Below, piece by piece: positions 40,288-48,401 of a stretch of 64,000 nt of DNA. Where the stretch lies: NCBI RefSeq assembly GCF_003194605.1, contig NZ_QHKY01000001.1, positions 372,001 to 436,000 of the forward strand. Direction: 5' to 3'. The notes under the pieces were generated by a model that was not told the DNA's origin, did no database searches, and was given only the letters and a program-made list of their open reading frames with translations. The position numbers and the translations under genes were made by a program. Source of the DNA: Nocardioides gilvus (GTDB taxonomy: Bacteria > Actinomycetota > Actinomycetes > Propionibacteriales > Nocardioidaceae). Each line of letters starts with the position of its first letter. Position 1 is the stretch's first letter.

Positions 40288-42018
40288 TCAGGCGTCGCCC
40301 TCGGTCAACGCCGCGGGCGGCAACCAGTCAGCCCCGAGCAGTTCGGCCAACTCGGTGAGACCGGTGGTGTCGCTCCCGACCGTGTCGGAGGCCGCGGCGA
40401 TCCGCTCCACCATCACCTTCCCGACCTGCTCCTCGACGGTGCCCTCGGCGTACGCGATGTGCCACGGCGAGACCTGGTGGTCGCGGTGCGTACGTCCGGT
40501 CACCTGGCGCCCCGCGATGCCCGAGAAGCGGGCTTGGTGGAAGACACCGACCCGCGGCTCGGTGCTCGCCTGCCGTCCGTCGGCCAGGGTCTCGCCCGCG
40601 TGCAGGCTGATGGAGGCGACCGTGGTGAAGACGCAAACCTTCGCCTCTCCGGTCTGGAACTTCAGCCGCTCAGCCTCTGGGTCGAACCGATCGCGTCCGT
40701 AGATCGTGGCCACCTCGATGCCGACGTCGCGCAACCGGTCGGTGATCGGGTCGGCGGCGGTGCCGACGAACTCGACCGAGCAGGCCACCTGTCGCTCGGC
40801 CTGGACCTGCTGGGCGATCCAGTCGACCGTCGAGTCGACCCGGATCAGCCCGGCCTTCTGCCGGAACCGCAGCAGCGCAGCCCGACCCTTGGCGGTGTTG
40901 CGGCCGCGTCGGGCGATGTCCATCTCGCGACAGAACTCTCCCCACTCGGCTTCGTACGCGGCCCGCTCGGTTGGCGTGAGCGTCACTGGCATCCCGGAGA
41001 TCGGCACCGGCCCCCAAGGTGCGGCGCGGTGCAACATCGCGGGCGGGCGTACGTCGGTCAGCCAGCCGCGGACCAGTTTGAGGTCGGAGGCGCGTCGCGC
41101 CGGATCGGTGGTCCAGGTCGCGCCGTAGCGACCGTGCTCGACCTCGACGCCGTGGCGCTCGAGCGCGCTGGCGAACGCAGGGCCGGGTTGGGTCGCCGAG
41201 GTCCACTCCTTCATCGGCTCATCCAGCACCTGCGCGTAGGCAGGCGCGAGGTACGGCAGCTCCAGGGGCGTGTGTCCGGGCGTCGCGGTCGTCGCGATGA
41301 CGAACGGCGCCTTGTCGTGGGGTTTTCCGTGCCCGGAGATCTTCGCCCACAGCTTCCAACGCTTGGTCGTCGTCCGCCGCAGCGCGTGCGCCTCGTCGGC
41401 GATGATGACGTCCCAGGTGTGGTCCTTGACCTTCTCGAGTCGGTCCCAGGTGATGACGACCCAGTCCAGACCGCCGCCGCCGAGCGCAGTAATCGTGCGG
41501 CACCAGTGGCCGATGGTGATCGCGGCGGGGCGGTCGGCCACGACGAGCACGCGCTTGGCGCCGCGGAGGTCGCCCACCGCCGTCGCCCCCAGGACCGCCG
41601 AGATCGTCTTGCCCACGCCGGGTTCGTCGGCCAGGAGGAACAGACGTCCGCCAGCTGCGGCGCGCTCGGCAATCGCGTCGGCAGCCTCGAACTGGATCTG
41701 CCGGGGCTCGAGCGCGTCGGTCGCCTCGGGGTTGGGCGTCGGGTCGTCGGGGTTGAGTGTGTTCTCGACGAACCGACCGAGCGTGTACGGCCCCGGCGGG
41801 TAGGGAGCGAGGTGATCGGGCAGCGTGGGACCGACGTACAGATGGGTCTTGACCGCGGAGTGCCAGGTGGCGCCGTCGACCTGGGTGCCGTACGGCACGT
41901 CGAGCACCCAGAGCCGCTCCCCCGAGCCAGCCTCAGGCAGTGGCCGTACGCTCTGGCGCTTGCCACCGCGGGACGACGAACTGCCCCGGCGAGCACTGGG
42001 ACGGCGGGAGGTGGCCAC
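40288..42018 (-). CDS. SNF2/DEAD-type superfamily 2 helicase
   Basis: 576 residues. An N-terminal basic stretch (MATSRRPSARRGSSSSRGG) is followed by about 100 residues unique to the protein. The RecA-like domain 1 has Walker A LADEPGVGKTISAVLG near residues 128-143 and the DEAH box VIIADEAHALRR near 207-213. Domain 2 carries ICVFTTVASISLHAGETL-like KVCVFTTVASISLHAGETLADG and the motif VI-like region GRTHRDHQ near 515. It resembles SNF2-type helicases of actinobacterial genomes and their phages, without a known extra domain. Three decayed fragments of this gene lie within 4.3 kb downstream. Confidence 0.85.
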   Translation of the reverse strand: MATSRRPSARRGSSSSRGGKRQSVRPLPEAGSGERLWVLDVPYGTQVDGATWHSAVKTHLYVGPTLPDHLAPYPPGPYTLGRFVENTLNPDDPTPNPEATDALEPRQIQFEAADAIAERAAAGGRLFLLADEPGVGKTISAVLGATAVGDLRGAKRVLVVADRPAAITIGHWCRTITALGGGGLDWVVITWDRLEKVKDHTWDVIIADEAHALRRTTTKRWKLWAKISGHGKPHDKAPFVIATTATPGHTPLELPYLAPAYAQVLDEPMKEWTSATQPGPAFASALERHGVEVEHGRYGATWTTDPARRASDLKLVRGWLTDVRPPAMLHRAAPWGPVPISGMPVTLTPTERAAYEAEWGEFCREMDIARRGRNTAKGRAALLRFRQKAGLIRVDSTVDWIAQQVQAERQVACSVEFVGTAADPITDRLRDVGIEVATIYGRDRFDPEAERLKFQTGEAKVCVFTTVASISLHAGETLADGRQASTEPRVGVFHQARFSGIAGRQVTGRTHRDHQVSPWHIAYAEGTVEEQVGKVMVERIAAASDTVGSDTTGLTELAELLGADWLPPAALTEGDA

Positions 42019-42089
42019 TCGAGGACGCTATCCGGGGTCGGGTCGCGAACAGGGTTGGCTCGCCACAGTGACTCGCGCCAACGGATGCG

Positions 42090-42599
42090 TCAGCGGGACG
42101 CGATCTCCCGGCGCACACGGCTCACCTCGGCTGGCGGAAACAACTCTGCCGGCCAGATGCTCAGGGCGCTGCCCTTGTGCGTCACGAACACCCATTCGCG
42201 ATGGGTGGCCACCCGCACGATCCCGCTCGTGGACAGTATCGACTCGGCGTCCGGCGAACGCATCGCCACGGAGCCATCACCGAAGCCCGACTCGAGGACC
42301 ACACCCGGCGCGAGCACGGTTCGCAGCCTCACGCGGCTCAGCACATAGGTCCCACCCAGCACGATCCCAAAGATCGTCAGCGTCATCACCAGTGCGGCAA
42401 CGAGGCAGAAGGCCACCCGGAGCGGCAGAACCAAGTCGGAGAACTCCCACATGTACCAACCAAAGACGCCCAACTCGACAACGACGCCGGCCACCCACAG
42501 ACGACGGTCCCGCACGATGTGTCCGAGCCAGGCTCTCGAGGCGCGGCGGGCCGCGGCGGCGTCTGCCACCCACCGATGGGTCAGAGCGATGTCATGCAT
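42090..42599 (-). CDS. YcxB-like membrane protein
   Basis: 169 residues from ATG 42599. Two hydrophobic segments in the middle (LWVAGVVVELGVFGWYMW and RVAFCLVAALVMTLTIFGIVLGGTYVLS) are followed by a soluble C-terminal part with LAPGVVLESGFGDGSVAMRS, SGIVRVATHREWVFVTHKGSALSIWPAELFP. The pattern of two spans and a beta-rich YcxB C-terminal domain (final FP-E motif) is typical. An upstream start at 42659 is possible. Function of the family is unknown. It sits in the accessory region between helicase remnants. Confidence 0.65.
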   Translation of the reverse strand: MHDIALTHRWVADAAAARRASRAWLGHIVRDRRLWVAGVVVELGVFGWYMWEFSDLVLPLRVAFCLVAALVMTLTIFGIVLGGTYVLSRVRLRTVLAPGVVLESGFGDGSVAMRSPDAESILSTSGIVRVATHREWVFVTHKGSALSIWPAELFPPAEVSRVRREIASR

Positions 42600-42669
42600 G
42601 CGACGAAGTCTGTAGTAGGAGCGCGGGTCGTGGACCGGTTTCCGAAAGCCTGAACTCATCTGATGCAGC

Positions 42670-42742
42670 CCGCGGAGATCGTCTTGCCCGACGCCCGGCT
42701 CGTCAGCTAGGAGGAACAGCCGGCCTCCTGGCTCGCCTCGGG
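42670..42742 (-). pseudogene. Helicase fragment A (Walker A region, frameshifted)
   Basis: About 70 bases closely match the helicase gene at 41612-41680 and read GGRLFLLADEPGVG; an extra base then shifts the frame so that KTISAV is lost. It has no start or stop of its own. Confidence 0.8.
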
Positions 42743-42784
42743 CGAGCCCCCACGAGGACTCGAACAGCGCTAACGTGTGCGCCC

Positions 42785-43218
42785 ATGACCACAGACCTAC
42801 CGCCTTCGGAGCGTTGCAGTGTCGAGCCCACGCTGCGCAGTTCGGGGCGCTGAGAGAGTTGGACGCCGACCGCTCGGTCGTCATGCTCAACCTGGTGCGG
42901 TTCCGCGACATCGCCGACTACTCGGGCCGACCGGACCTGGCCCCCGAAGCACCGATCTCCGGGGCCGAGGCGTACCGGCGGTACACCAAGACAGCGCATG
43001 CCTCGCTCGAGGCGATCGGCGGCTCGGTCGAGCATTTCAGGATGTGCAAACCCACGTTCATCGGACCCGATGGCGAGCAGTGGGACGCGATGCTCACCGT
43101 GCGATACCCGAACCCGGCGGCCTTCCGGTCAATGATCAACCAGCCGGCATACGTGGAGGCGGCTGCGCACCGTACGGCCGCGCTGGTCGACTCCCGCCTC
43201 ATCCCGACCTCCCGCTGA
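42785..43218 (+). pseudogene. DUF1330 family gene with frameshift
   Basis: ATG 42785 opens MTTDLPPSERCSVEPT. Around 42833-42838 one base seems to be missing: the following frame continues QFGALRELDADRSVVMLNLVRF and runs to 43218 with a clear DUF1330-type sequence (SGAEAYRRYTKTAHASLEAIGG, NPAAFRSMINQPAYVEAA). The two halves together give the usual N-terminus (PT-x-x-QFGAL). So the gene is broken by a 1-base deletion, unless the base call is wrong. An intact product would be a small ferredoxin-like dimeric protein of unknown role. Confidence 0.7.
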
Positions 43219-43618
43219 CCGGTCACCCCGCTCCTTGCGGAATTCGCCCCAGTCAGGCGCGTAGGCTGCCCGCCCACCCCGCGACGTCGCGCCGAGGACC
43301 CAGAGCCGCTCCGCCGCACCGGCGGCCGGCAGTGGGCGCTGCGCCGGGCGCGTTGCGCTGCCGCGCCATGTGCTGCGGCGGCGGGTGCCGGATCGGCGAG
43401 AGGTGGCCATCCCCGGACGCTATCCGCGTCGCCATCTCGAACGGAGTCGGCTCGCCCGGGCGCTCTGAGGGAGAGGCTCTTGCAGAAGGGTGACATCGAG
43501 TCCCTCCTGCACAACGGAGTCGCCATGGACGTGGTGTTGTCTGTCTCGGGACGTTGGCCGCGGCGACCAGAAGCGCGATGCTCACCGAATCGCCTTCTGC
43601 CCGTGCAAACATGTGCCC
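43219..43618. other. Non-coding stretch with decayed helicase sequence
   Basis: Four hundred bases without an intact gene. The left half is helicase fragment B. From about 43460 to 43618 I see no coding signal, hairpin or repeat worth naming. Confidence 0.5.
43227..43460 (-). pseudogene. Helicase fragment B (N-terminus joined to an internal piece)
   Basis: From ATG 43410 it reads MATSRRSGTRRRSTWRG and PLPAAGAAERLWVLG, matching the helicase N-terminus (MATSRRPSARRGSSSS, PLPEAGSGERLWVLD). It then jumps to RAAYAPDWGEFRKE, matching the internal RAAYEAEWGEFCRE of the helicase. The match also extends into the 5' untranslated part of the helicase gene (to about 43455). About 300 internal codons are missing. 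Confidence 0.85.
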
Positions 43619-43975
43619 GTGACCGAATCAGAGGACGCAGAGTTCGAGTCCTTCTCGTGTCTGGCGAGCGACCCCAGCGGCGCCGCATATTCCGTCGATG
43701 TGGTCCCCATGTTCGGGGCTGTGAGTCGCGTCTTCATCGGGACGCCGTTGGGCGGCAGACCAGGTCCTGCACTCAGGGCGATCAATTGGGTGTTGGCACG
43801 TGTTCAACGCGAGCCCGATCCCGTCAGAGAGGCGATCGTGATCGTCTATCGAGTCGTCGGCAAGAAGAGCGAGGACATCCATGACGTCCCCGTCCGCGAC
43901 TTCGAGGAAGGGCGATCCACGGCCCTGGCCATTGCAGCCCAGATCCGGGCGGGCACCTTCAAGCCTGAGCGCTGA
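43619..43975 (+). CDS. Hypothetical protein
   Basis: 118 residues from GTG 43619 (VTESEDAEFESFSCL); an earlier GTG at 43613 is possible. No signal peptide or membrane span. Visible sequence: SDPSGAAYSVDVVPMFG, RAINWVLARVQREPDPVREAIVIVYRVVGKKSED and a C-terminal DFEEGRSTALAIAAQIRAGTFKPE. It looks like a small alpha/beta protein, but I recognise no family. It lies in the accessory region between helicase fragment B and the ArsR operon, with composition similar to its neighbours. Confidence 0.5.
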   Translation: MTESEDAEFESFSCLASDPSGAAYSVDVVPMFGAVSRVFIGTPLGGRPGPALRAINWVLARVQREPDPVREAIVIVYRVVGKKSEDIHDVPVRDFEEGRSTALAIAAQIRAGTFKPER

Positions 43976-44042
43976 CGTCGGGCCGTCTGCGCTGCCGTGA
44001 TCGACACCTGCACCTTCGTACTGGATTGATCACGCGGAACGG

Positions 44043-44072
44043 TTGACCGGGTCGCATCCCCATGGAGATACT
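44043..44072 (+). promoter_or_regulatory. Promoter of the arsR-type operon
   Basis: TTGACC (44043-44048) and GATACT (44067-44072) are separated by 18 bases. The predicted start point is at about 44079-44080, i.e. at the ATG of the regulator, giving a leaderless RNA. Confidence 0.7.
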
Positions 44073-44093
44073 TAGGCAAATGCCTAAGTATCT
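44066..44093. promoter_or_regulatory. Perfect palindromic operator overlapping -10 and start codon
   Basis: AGATACTTAGGC-AAAT-GCCTAAGTATCT: 12-base arms, exact match, 4-base centre. It covers the -10 box, the predicted start point and ATG 44080. It is the likely binding site of the ArsR-type protein encoded directly after it (autoregulation). Confidence 0.75.
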
Positions 44094-44412
44094 CGACGAA
44101 GTCGATGCCGTCCTCCGTGCCCTCGCGGATCCGACCCGACGAGCGGTCGTGGAGCGCCTCGCCAAAGGCCCGGCGGTGGTGTCCGACCTCGCCGAGCCGT
44201 TCTCGATGACCCTGCCATCGCTGCTGCAGCACCTGCGGGTCCTCGAGGAGGCGGGCGTGGTCATGTCCGAGAAGCAGGGACGCGTCCGCACGGCCAGCCT
44301 GCGCCCGGGCTCGCTCGACGTTCTGCATCTGTGGCTGGGGCAGCAACGGACGCCTGCAGAACACCAAGCCGATCGACTCGGCATCCACCTGACCCGCACG
44401 AAGGACACTTGA
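44080..44412 (+). CDS. ArsR-family winged-helix transcriptional regulator
   Basis: 110 residues from ATG 44080 (MPKYLDEVDAVLRALADPTRR); an ATG at 44062 would add six residues but lies upstream of the predicted transcription start. The helix-turn-helix is seen as AVVSDLAEPFSMTLPSLLQHLRVLEEAGVV (about 35-64), followed by the wing EKQGRVRTASL. No metal-binding Cys pair is present, so it belongs to the non-metal ArsR group often found next to SRPBCC (AHSA1) genes. It overlaps the next gene (TGATG), forming a three-gene operon with the DHFR-like and SRPBCC genes. It should repress the operon through the palindrome. Confidence 0.9.
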   Translation: MPKYLDEVDAVLRALADPTRRAVVERLAKGPAVVSDLAEPFSMTLPSLLQHLRVLEEAGVVMSEKQGRVRTASLRPGSLDVLHLWLGQQRTPAEHQADRLGIHLTRTKDT

Positions 44413-45074
44413 TGACGCGCGTTCGACTCGATCTGAACATCTCGCTCGACGGATTCACCTCCGGCGGCCAGAGCCCGGAGCAACCGATGGGTGAGGACTG
44501 GGACCGACTCATGGCCTCCTACATCGCCACCCGCACCGTGCGCGAACGGACCTTCGGCGACACCACTGGAGCGGGCACGACCGGCGTGGACGACTCGTAC
44601 GCGGCCACGTACTTCGAAGGCGTCGGCGCCGAGATCCTCGGTGCCGCCATGTTCGGCTTCCACACCTTCCCCGACGACCCCGACTGGAAGGGTTGGTGGG
44701 GCGAGGAGCCCCCGTTCCACTGCCCGGTCTACGTCCTGACTCACACTGCGCCGCGGCCGGCCCTGGAGATGCAGGGCGGCACGACGTTCCACTTCCGCAG
44801 CGCCCCGGTCGAGGACGTGCTCGCCGAGGCGACGAAGGCCGCAGGTGGCCTGGACGTACGCATCGGGGGCGGCGTGAGTACGGGCCGGGCGTTCCTGCGC
44901 GCAGGTCTGGTCGACGACCTGCACGCCGCGATCGCCCCGATCGTGCTGGGGCGCGGCACCCAACTCTGGGATGACTTGCGTGGCCTCGAGCTCACCCACG
45001 AGGTGCGCAGCGAAGTGGCCGAAAGCGGCACCATTCACGTCACCTTCACGCGACAGGACGGTTCTCGCCGATGA
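44412..45074 (+). CDS. Dihydrofolate reductase-family (RibD C-terminal domain) protein
   Basis: 220 residues with the DHFR-like NADPH-binding fold of the RibD C-terminal family. The start TRVRLDLNISLDGFTSG is the family signature (L-x-x-S-x-DG-x). GVGAEILGAAMFGFHTFPD follows, then YVLTHTAPRP, VRIGGGVSTGRAFLRAGLVDDLHAAIAPIVLGRGTQLWDDL. It overlaps ArsR by one base and the SRPBCC gene by four. Members are often called DHFR family proteins without a proven substrate. Its presence with an ArsR regulator and SRPBCC gene is a recurrent actinobacterial arrangement. Confidence 0.9.
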   Translation: MTRVRLDLNISLDGFTSGGQSPEQPMGEDWDRLMASYIATRTVRERTFGDTTGAGTTGVDDSYAATYFEGVGAEILGAAMFGFHTFPDDPDWKGWWGEEPPFHCPVYVLTHTAPRPALEMQGGTTFHFRSAPVEDVLAEATKAAGGLDVRIGGGVSTGRAFLRAGLVDDLHAAIAPIVLGRGTQLWDDLRGLELTHEVRSEVAESGTIHVTFTRQDGSRR

Positions 45075-45544
45075 CGACCGAACGCCGACTCGCCCACTCC
45101 GGGTTCACCCTGACCCGTGACTACGCCGTTCCTGTGGCCCAGGTCTGGAACGCCTTCGCCAACGAGGACCAGAAGTTGGCTTGGTTCCACGACGGCGACG
45201 GCTTTGAGCCCGGCGAGTGGAAGTTCGACTTCCGTGTGGGTGGCCGCGACATCGCGGTAGGGGCATTCCACGAGGGTCCGGTGTCGCGCTACGAAGCCAC
45301 CTACACCGACATCGTGGAGCAGACCCGCATCGTGACGACGTACGACATGTGGCTCGACGGGACCCACATGTCCACGTCGGTGGCGTCCTTCGAGTTCGAG
45401 CCGACCGAGATGGGCACCAGGTTCACCCACTCCGAGCACGGCGTCTTCCTCGACCAGTTCTGGGCCGACGGGCCCGGACGGGAAGCCGGTAGCCGGGGTC
45501 TGCTCGACGCGTTGGCCGATCACTTCAGGCAGTGGGTCGCATGA
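45071..45544 (+). CDS. SRPBCC (AHSA1-like) domain protein
   Basis: 157 residues of the START/Bet v1-like fold: FTLTRDYAVPVAQVWNAFANEDQKLAWFHDGD at the N-terminus (VW-x-A-x-T/A-x-P-x-x-x-x-W pattern), WKFDFRVGGRDIAVGAF, RYEATYTDIVEQTRIVTTYDMW, and a C-terminal helix GSRGLLDALADHFRQWV. These proteins bind hydrophobic ligands or act as chaperone-activator-like domains. Third gene of the ArsR operon (ATGA overlap), so regulated with it. The ligand is unknown. Confidence 0.9.
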   Translation: MTTERRLAHSGFTLTRDYAVPVAQVWNAFANEDQKLAWFHDGDGFEPGEWKFDFRVGGRDIAVGAFHEGPVSRYEATYTDIVEQTRIVTTYDMWLDGTHMSTSVASFEFEPTEMGTRFTHSEHGVFLDQFWADGPGREAGSRGLLDALADHFRQWVA

Positions 45545-45548
45545 TCGG

Positions 45549-45977
45549 TCACGGGCGCACGAAGACGCCCATCCGCCCGGCGGGGCGGAAGCCGTTCCTT
45601 TCATAGAAGGCTGACGCGTCGCTGTCCCGCGCAGTCAGGAGATACCAGTGCTGCACGGCTCCCAGCTGCTCGGCGAGAGCCTCAAGGAGCCTGGTGCCGT
45701 GCCCCCTGCGTTGCGCGCCTGTGTCAACGCACATCTCTTTGAGCAAGAAGTGATCCTCGGCTCCTGAGCGTTCCAGATGCCCCACCGCGAACCCGACCAG
45801 TGTGCCGTCGGAATCCCACGAGCAGACGCCGTGGGCACGAGGCGTGGCGAGGAAATCGCCGAGCCGCTGCGCAGCATCTTCGACACTCCAGGATTCGTTC
45901 CACGGTGGCCTGTTGAAGGTGTCCACATAGAGGGCGACACAAGCGTCGAGGGCGTCGGTCGTGAGAGTGGTGATCAC
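45549..45977 (-). CDS. GNAT family N-acetyltransferase
   Basis: 142 residues from GTG 45977. The acetyl-CoA motif A is LLKEMCVDTGAQRRGHGTRLLEALAEQLG (Q-R-R-G-x-G-T at about 90-97), with HWYLLTARDSDASAFYERNGFRPAGRMGVFVRP as motif B. The N-terminus (DACVALYVDTFNRPPWNESWS) matches small GNAT proteins of the YjdJ/aminoglycoside-type group. Acceptor unknown. It is convergent with the ArsR operon (4 bases apart) and its upstream flank is fragment C. Confidence 0.85.
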   Translation of the reverse strand: MITTLTTDALDACVALYVDTFNRPPWNESWSVEDAAQRLGDFLATPRAHGVCSWDSDGTLVGFAVGHLERSGAEDHFLLKEMCVDTGAQRRGHGTRLLEALAEQLGAVQHWYLLTARDSDASAFYERNGFRPAGRMGVFVRP

Positions 45978-46336
45978 GCATGAACCATGTCATTTGCCGG
46001 GAGGGCCCGCCGGCTGCAGGTCGGCGGCCAGACCGCTCACGACGGCGAGGCCGCGCCCAACCATGTCGGTGATCGCGCCGCGGCCCGGCATCTCGGGCGG
46101 GTGGGCGCCTTGGTCGAGCTGGCCGAACGGGTCTTGCCCACGCCGGGCTCGTCGGCGTCACGCAGAGGCGCCGCCCCCGCAGCAGGCTCGACGATCACGT
46201 CGGCCGATGCCCCGAACTCGAACTGCCTGGACCAGAGCGCGTCGGTCGTTTCGGGGCTGGGTCGTAGGGGGCAAATCTCCCGTTATCAGCACGAGCATAC
46301 GAATCCTGTGGATCTCACGGCTTGACATGACGCAAT
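45978..46336. other. Non-coding stretch with mosaic gene remnants
   Basis: No intact gene. Most is fragment C. The last 70 bases change to lower GC, marking entry into the AT-richer patch to the right. TTGACA at 46322 has no suitable -10. Confidence 0.5.
46007..46265 (-). pseudogene. Mosaic fragment C: MetE-like piece joined to helicase piece
   Basis: 46007-46126 matches the MetE-like gene at about 48184-48303 closely (long runs such as GGCCAGACCGCT and ACGACGGCGAGG shared). From about 46130 the match switches to the helicase gene (CGTCTTGCCCACGCCGGG, then CGAGCGCGTCGGTCG-like sequence to 46265). Neither part can be translated through. Both parents lie on the same strand, on either side of this accessory region. 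Confidence 0.85.
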
Positions 46337-47158
46337 ATGACGGTGCCGTGGTTCTACGTTTGCCAGATAAAATCTCGGAGATTCAAAGGAATCACTGCCA
46401 TCGCCGCAGTGTTGGCACTATTGACTTTGACAGGGGTGTCACTATCCGTGACGGTCCCTGAGGATGCGCGAGCAGATGATAAGAAGGTCCTCCAGTCAAC
46501 TTCCGCCCGCACGATCGAATGGTCGGCCGTTCCGACGCGTTCTGAAATCAAATTAGCCCTTGAGTCGTCTGGCGCCCAAAACGTCAAGGTCAGACCTTTT
46601 CACGCCTCTCAAGTGGCTGCGAATAATCGCTACGCAAAGCCACTGCCGGCAGATCTCTTCACAGTGTCAAGTTCTTGGGCAAGTTGGACGAAGAAGGGCA
46701 AGAAGTTCGTCGCCTTCTATGGCCGTTGGAACTATCGCGACGATATAATCGGCGCCGGCGCCCCATATGACGCCGCCGGTATGGCAATCAAAGGGTTCAA
46801 GTCCAGGTGTTGGCGGAATGCAGCTACGGGCCTCATCACGCAAGACTCTCAGGGAAGAAAGACCAAACTCCACAGCCTCAAGTGGTCCACACACCAGAAA
46901 TCTGTCTGAAATGTCCACGACAGAGCCAAGGACTTCCGACTCCAAACCGATATGGGCTTGGCATGGATCCACATGAAGAAGGTCGGGAAGAAGAAATGTG
47001 GCGGAGCCAAGGCGGGCAGCTTCCACCATGTTCACAATTTAAAGGGATCAGGTGGATGGTCGGCCTCCGTCTCTCTCGGAATCTTCAGTCTCAACTACCA
47101 AAAGGACGCACCCAAACTCGAGTTAACCAAGTCGGCCAAGTACAGTAACTACAACTGA
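46337..47158 (+). pseudogene. Secreted protein gene interrupted by an in-frame TGA
   Basis: ATG 46337 opens a frame with a signal peptide (RRFKGITAIAAVLALLTLTGVS...) running to a TGA at 46907-46909. The same frame continues at once (NVHDRAKDFRLQTDMGLAWIHMKKVGKKKCGG...) to a stop at 47158 with the same composition and codon use. The whole would be 273 codons with one internal stop. The product is Lys- and Ser-rich with a C-terminal strand-rich part (GWSASVSLGIFSLNYQK); no family recognised. GC content is clearly lower than in the flanks, suggesting recent transfer. A nonsense mutation is most likely; read-through or a sequencing error are alternatives. Confidence 0.65.
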
Positions 47159-47182
47159 CCTCAGAGGCTGGAGAGCGTAAAC

Positions 47183-47353
47183 ATGCGTAGCACCTTGAGC
47201 ATTGGCTACCTGTTGTTGGTAGTTGCCACACTTATCGCGGTGTTCGACCTCGTGGATGGCAGGGACGGCCTCAACCCCCTGATGGTGTGTCTGCTTGGAG
47301 CGGGGGCGTCGATGGTCATTGCGGATGCCTGCGCTGGAAGCCGCAGCGCCTGA
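47183..47353 (+). CDS. Small membrane protein
   Basis: 56 residues from ATG 47183 with GGAGAG 8 bases upstream. It has two hydrophobic segments: IGYLLLVVATLIAVFDLV and NPLMVCLLGAGASMVIADA, joined by an Asp/Gly/Arg-containing turn (DGRDG). It follows the broken secreted-protein gene by 24 bases in the same orientation and may belong to the same acquired patch, although the GC rises again here. No family recognised. Confidence 0.6.
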   Translation: MRSTLSIGYLLLVVATLIAVFDLVDGRDGLNPLMVCLLGAGASMVIADACAGSRSA

Positions 47354-47381
47354 CCAACCACTCCGCACGGCGGCGCGGCAA

Positions 47382-48401
47382 CTACGACAGATGCCGCGCC
47401 GTCGCCCCCGCCAACTCCAAAGCCCGCCGCGCCCACACATCACTCGCCCCCGCCAACCCACAGGCCGGCGTGACCACAAGCTGACCGGCGTACTCCTCGG
47501 CATCGAAGCCGAGCATGTCGAGCCAACGAAGCACCCGCTCGGTGACGGTCTTGTCGCTGATCTCGCTCGTTGGGTCCGTGCTCGGCACGACGCCCAGTCC
47601 TAGCACTCCCCCGCCCTCTAGATGGGTGGCGAGGTGGTCGATCGCGGCGGCGCCCGCTCGGTCGAGGTCAAACAGGAGTCCGGTTGCGCCAGCATCACTG
47701 ACCAGGTCCCAGGGCACGTCCTCGGCGCAGGAGTGCACCCACGCCTCTGCGCCGGCCTCGGTGATCGCACTCAGCACGTGGGCCAGCAGCGCGGAGGCCT
47801 CGGGCGGGTCGACGCGGCGGTGGCGGCTGAAGCCGCTCGCGGTGGGGACCTTCGCCTGCATCACCGCGGGCAGCGCGGGTTCGTCGATCTGAACGACGAG
47901 TCGGGCCGCGGAGGGCAGGCGGCGGCGTACGTCAGCGACGTGGTCGCGCAACCCTTCGGCCAAGCCCTGGGCCAGGTCGCGACGGGCCCCGTGGTCGGAG
48001 AGGACCTTGTCGCCGCGCGGCTTCTCCACGGTCGCAGCCAGCGTCCACGGACCGGCGACCTGCACCTTGAAGGTGCCGTCGTAGTCCTGGGCCAACTCCT
48101 CGACGGTGTCGAGATCCTGGGCGAGCAGTGAACGCGCGCGACGCTGGTCGATGCCGACGCCACCACCGGTGAGCCGCCATCCGGCGGGCTGCAGATCAGC
48201 GGCCAGACCGCTGACGACGGCGAGGCTGCGTCCCACCATGTCGGCGATCGCGCCACGCCCCGGCATCTCAGGCAGGTGGGCGCCCTGGTCGAGCTGGCCG
48301 AGCACGACCTTGACCGCCTCGGTGTAGGCACGGGCGTTGTCGGCCTCCTGGCCGAGCGGCGCTCCCCCGGGCATCGAGCCGATGCCGGTCGCCAACGTCA
48401 C
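47382..48401 (-). CDS. MetE-like (UROD/MetE superfamily) methionine synthase-type protein
   Basis: 339 residues, about the size of the C-terminal catalytic half of cobalamin-independent methionine synthase. The start [15 protein letters not shown] matches the IGSxP motif. The zinc ligands are conserved: His and Cys in [10 protein letters not shown] near residue 225 and Cys in VTPACGLAG near 315. The MetE N-terminal half is absent. Such short proteins are common beside mnmA in actinobacteria and are annotated as methionine synthases; methyl donor and acceptor are not proven. GTG 48401 overlaps the mnmA stop. A 120-base piece of this gene is duplicated at 46 kb. Confidence 0.85.
   Translation of the reverse strand: MTLATGIGSMPGGAPLGQEADNARAYTEAVKVVLGQLDQGAHLPEMPGRGAIADMVGRSLAVVSGLAADLQPAGWRLTGGGVGIDQRRARSLLAQDLDTVEELAQDYDGTFKVQVAGPWTLAATVEKPRGDKVLSDHGARRDLAQGLAEGLRDHVADVRRRLPSAARLVVQIDEPALPAVMQAKVPTASGFSRHRRVDPPEASALLAHVLSAITEAGAEAWVHSCAEDVPWDLVSDAGATGLLFDLDRAGAAAIDHLATHLEGGGVLGLGVVPSTDPTSEISDKTVTERVLRWLDMLGFDAEEYAGQLVVTPACGLAGASDVWARRALELAGATARHLS

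Noticed and set aside
46322..46327. TTGACA as a -35 box for the secreted-protein gene
   Set aside because: No -10-like hexamer lies 16-19 bases downstream, and that position falls inside the coding frame.
46907..46909. TGA as a selenocysteine codon
   Set aside because: No selenocysteine-type hairpin is visible after it, and neither the flanking sequence nor any known selenoprotein family supports it; a nonsense mutation is simpler.
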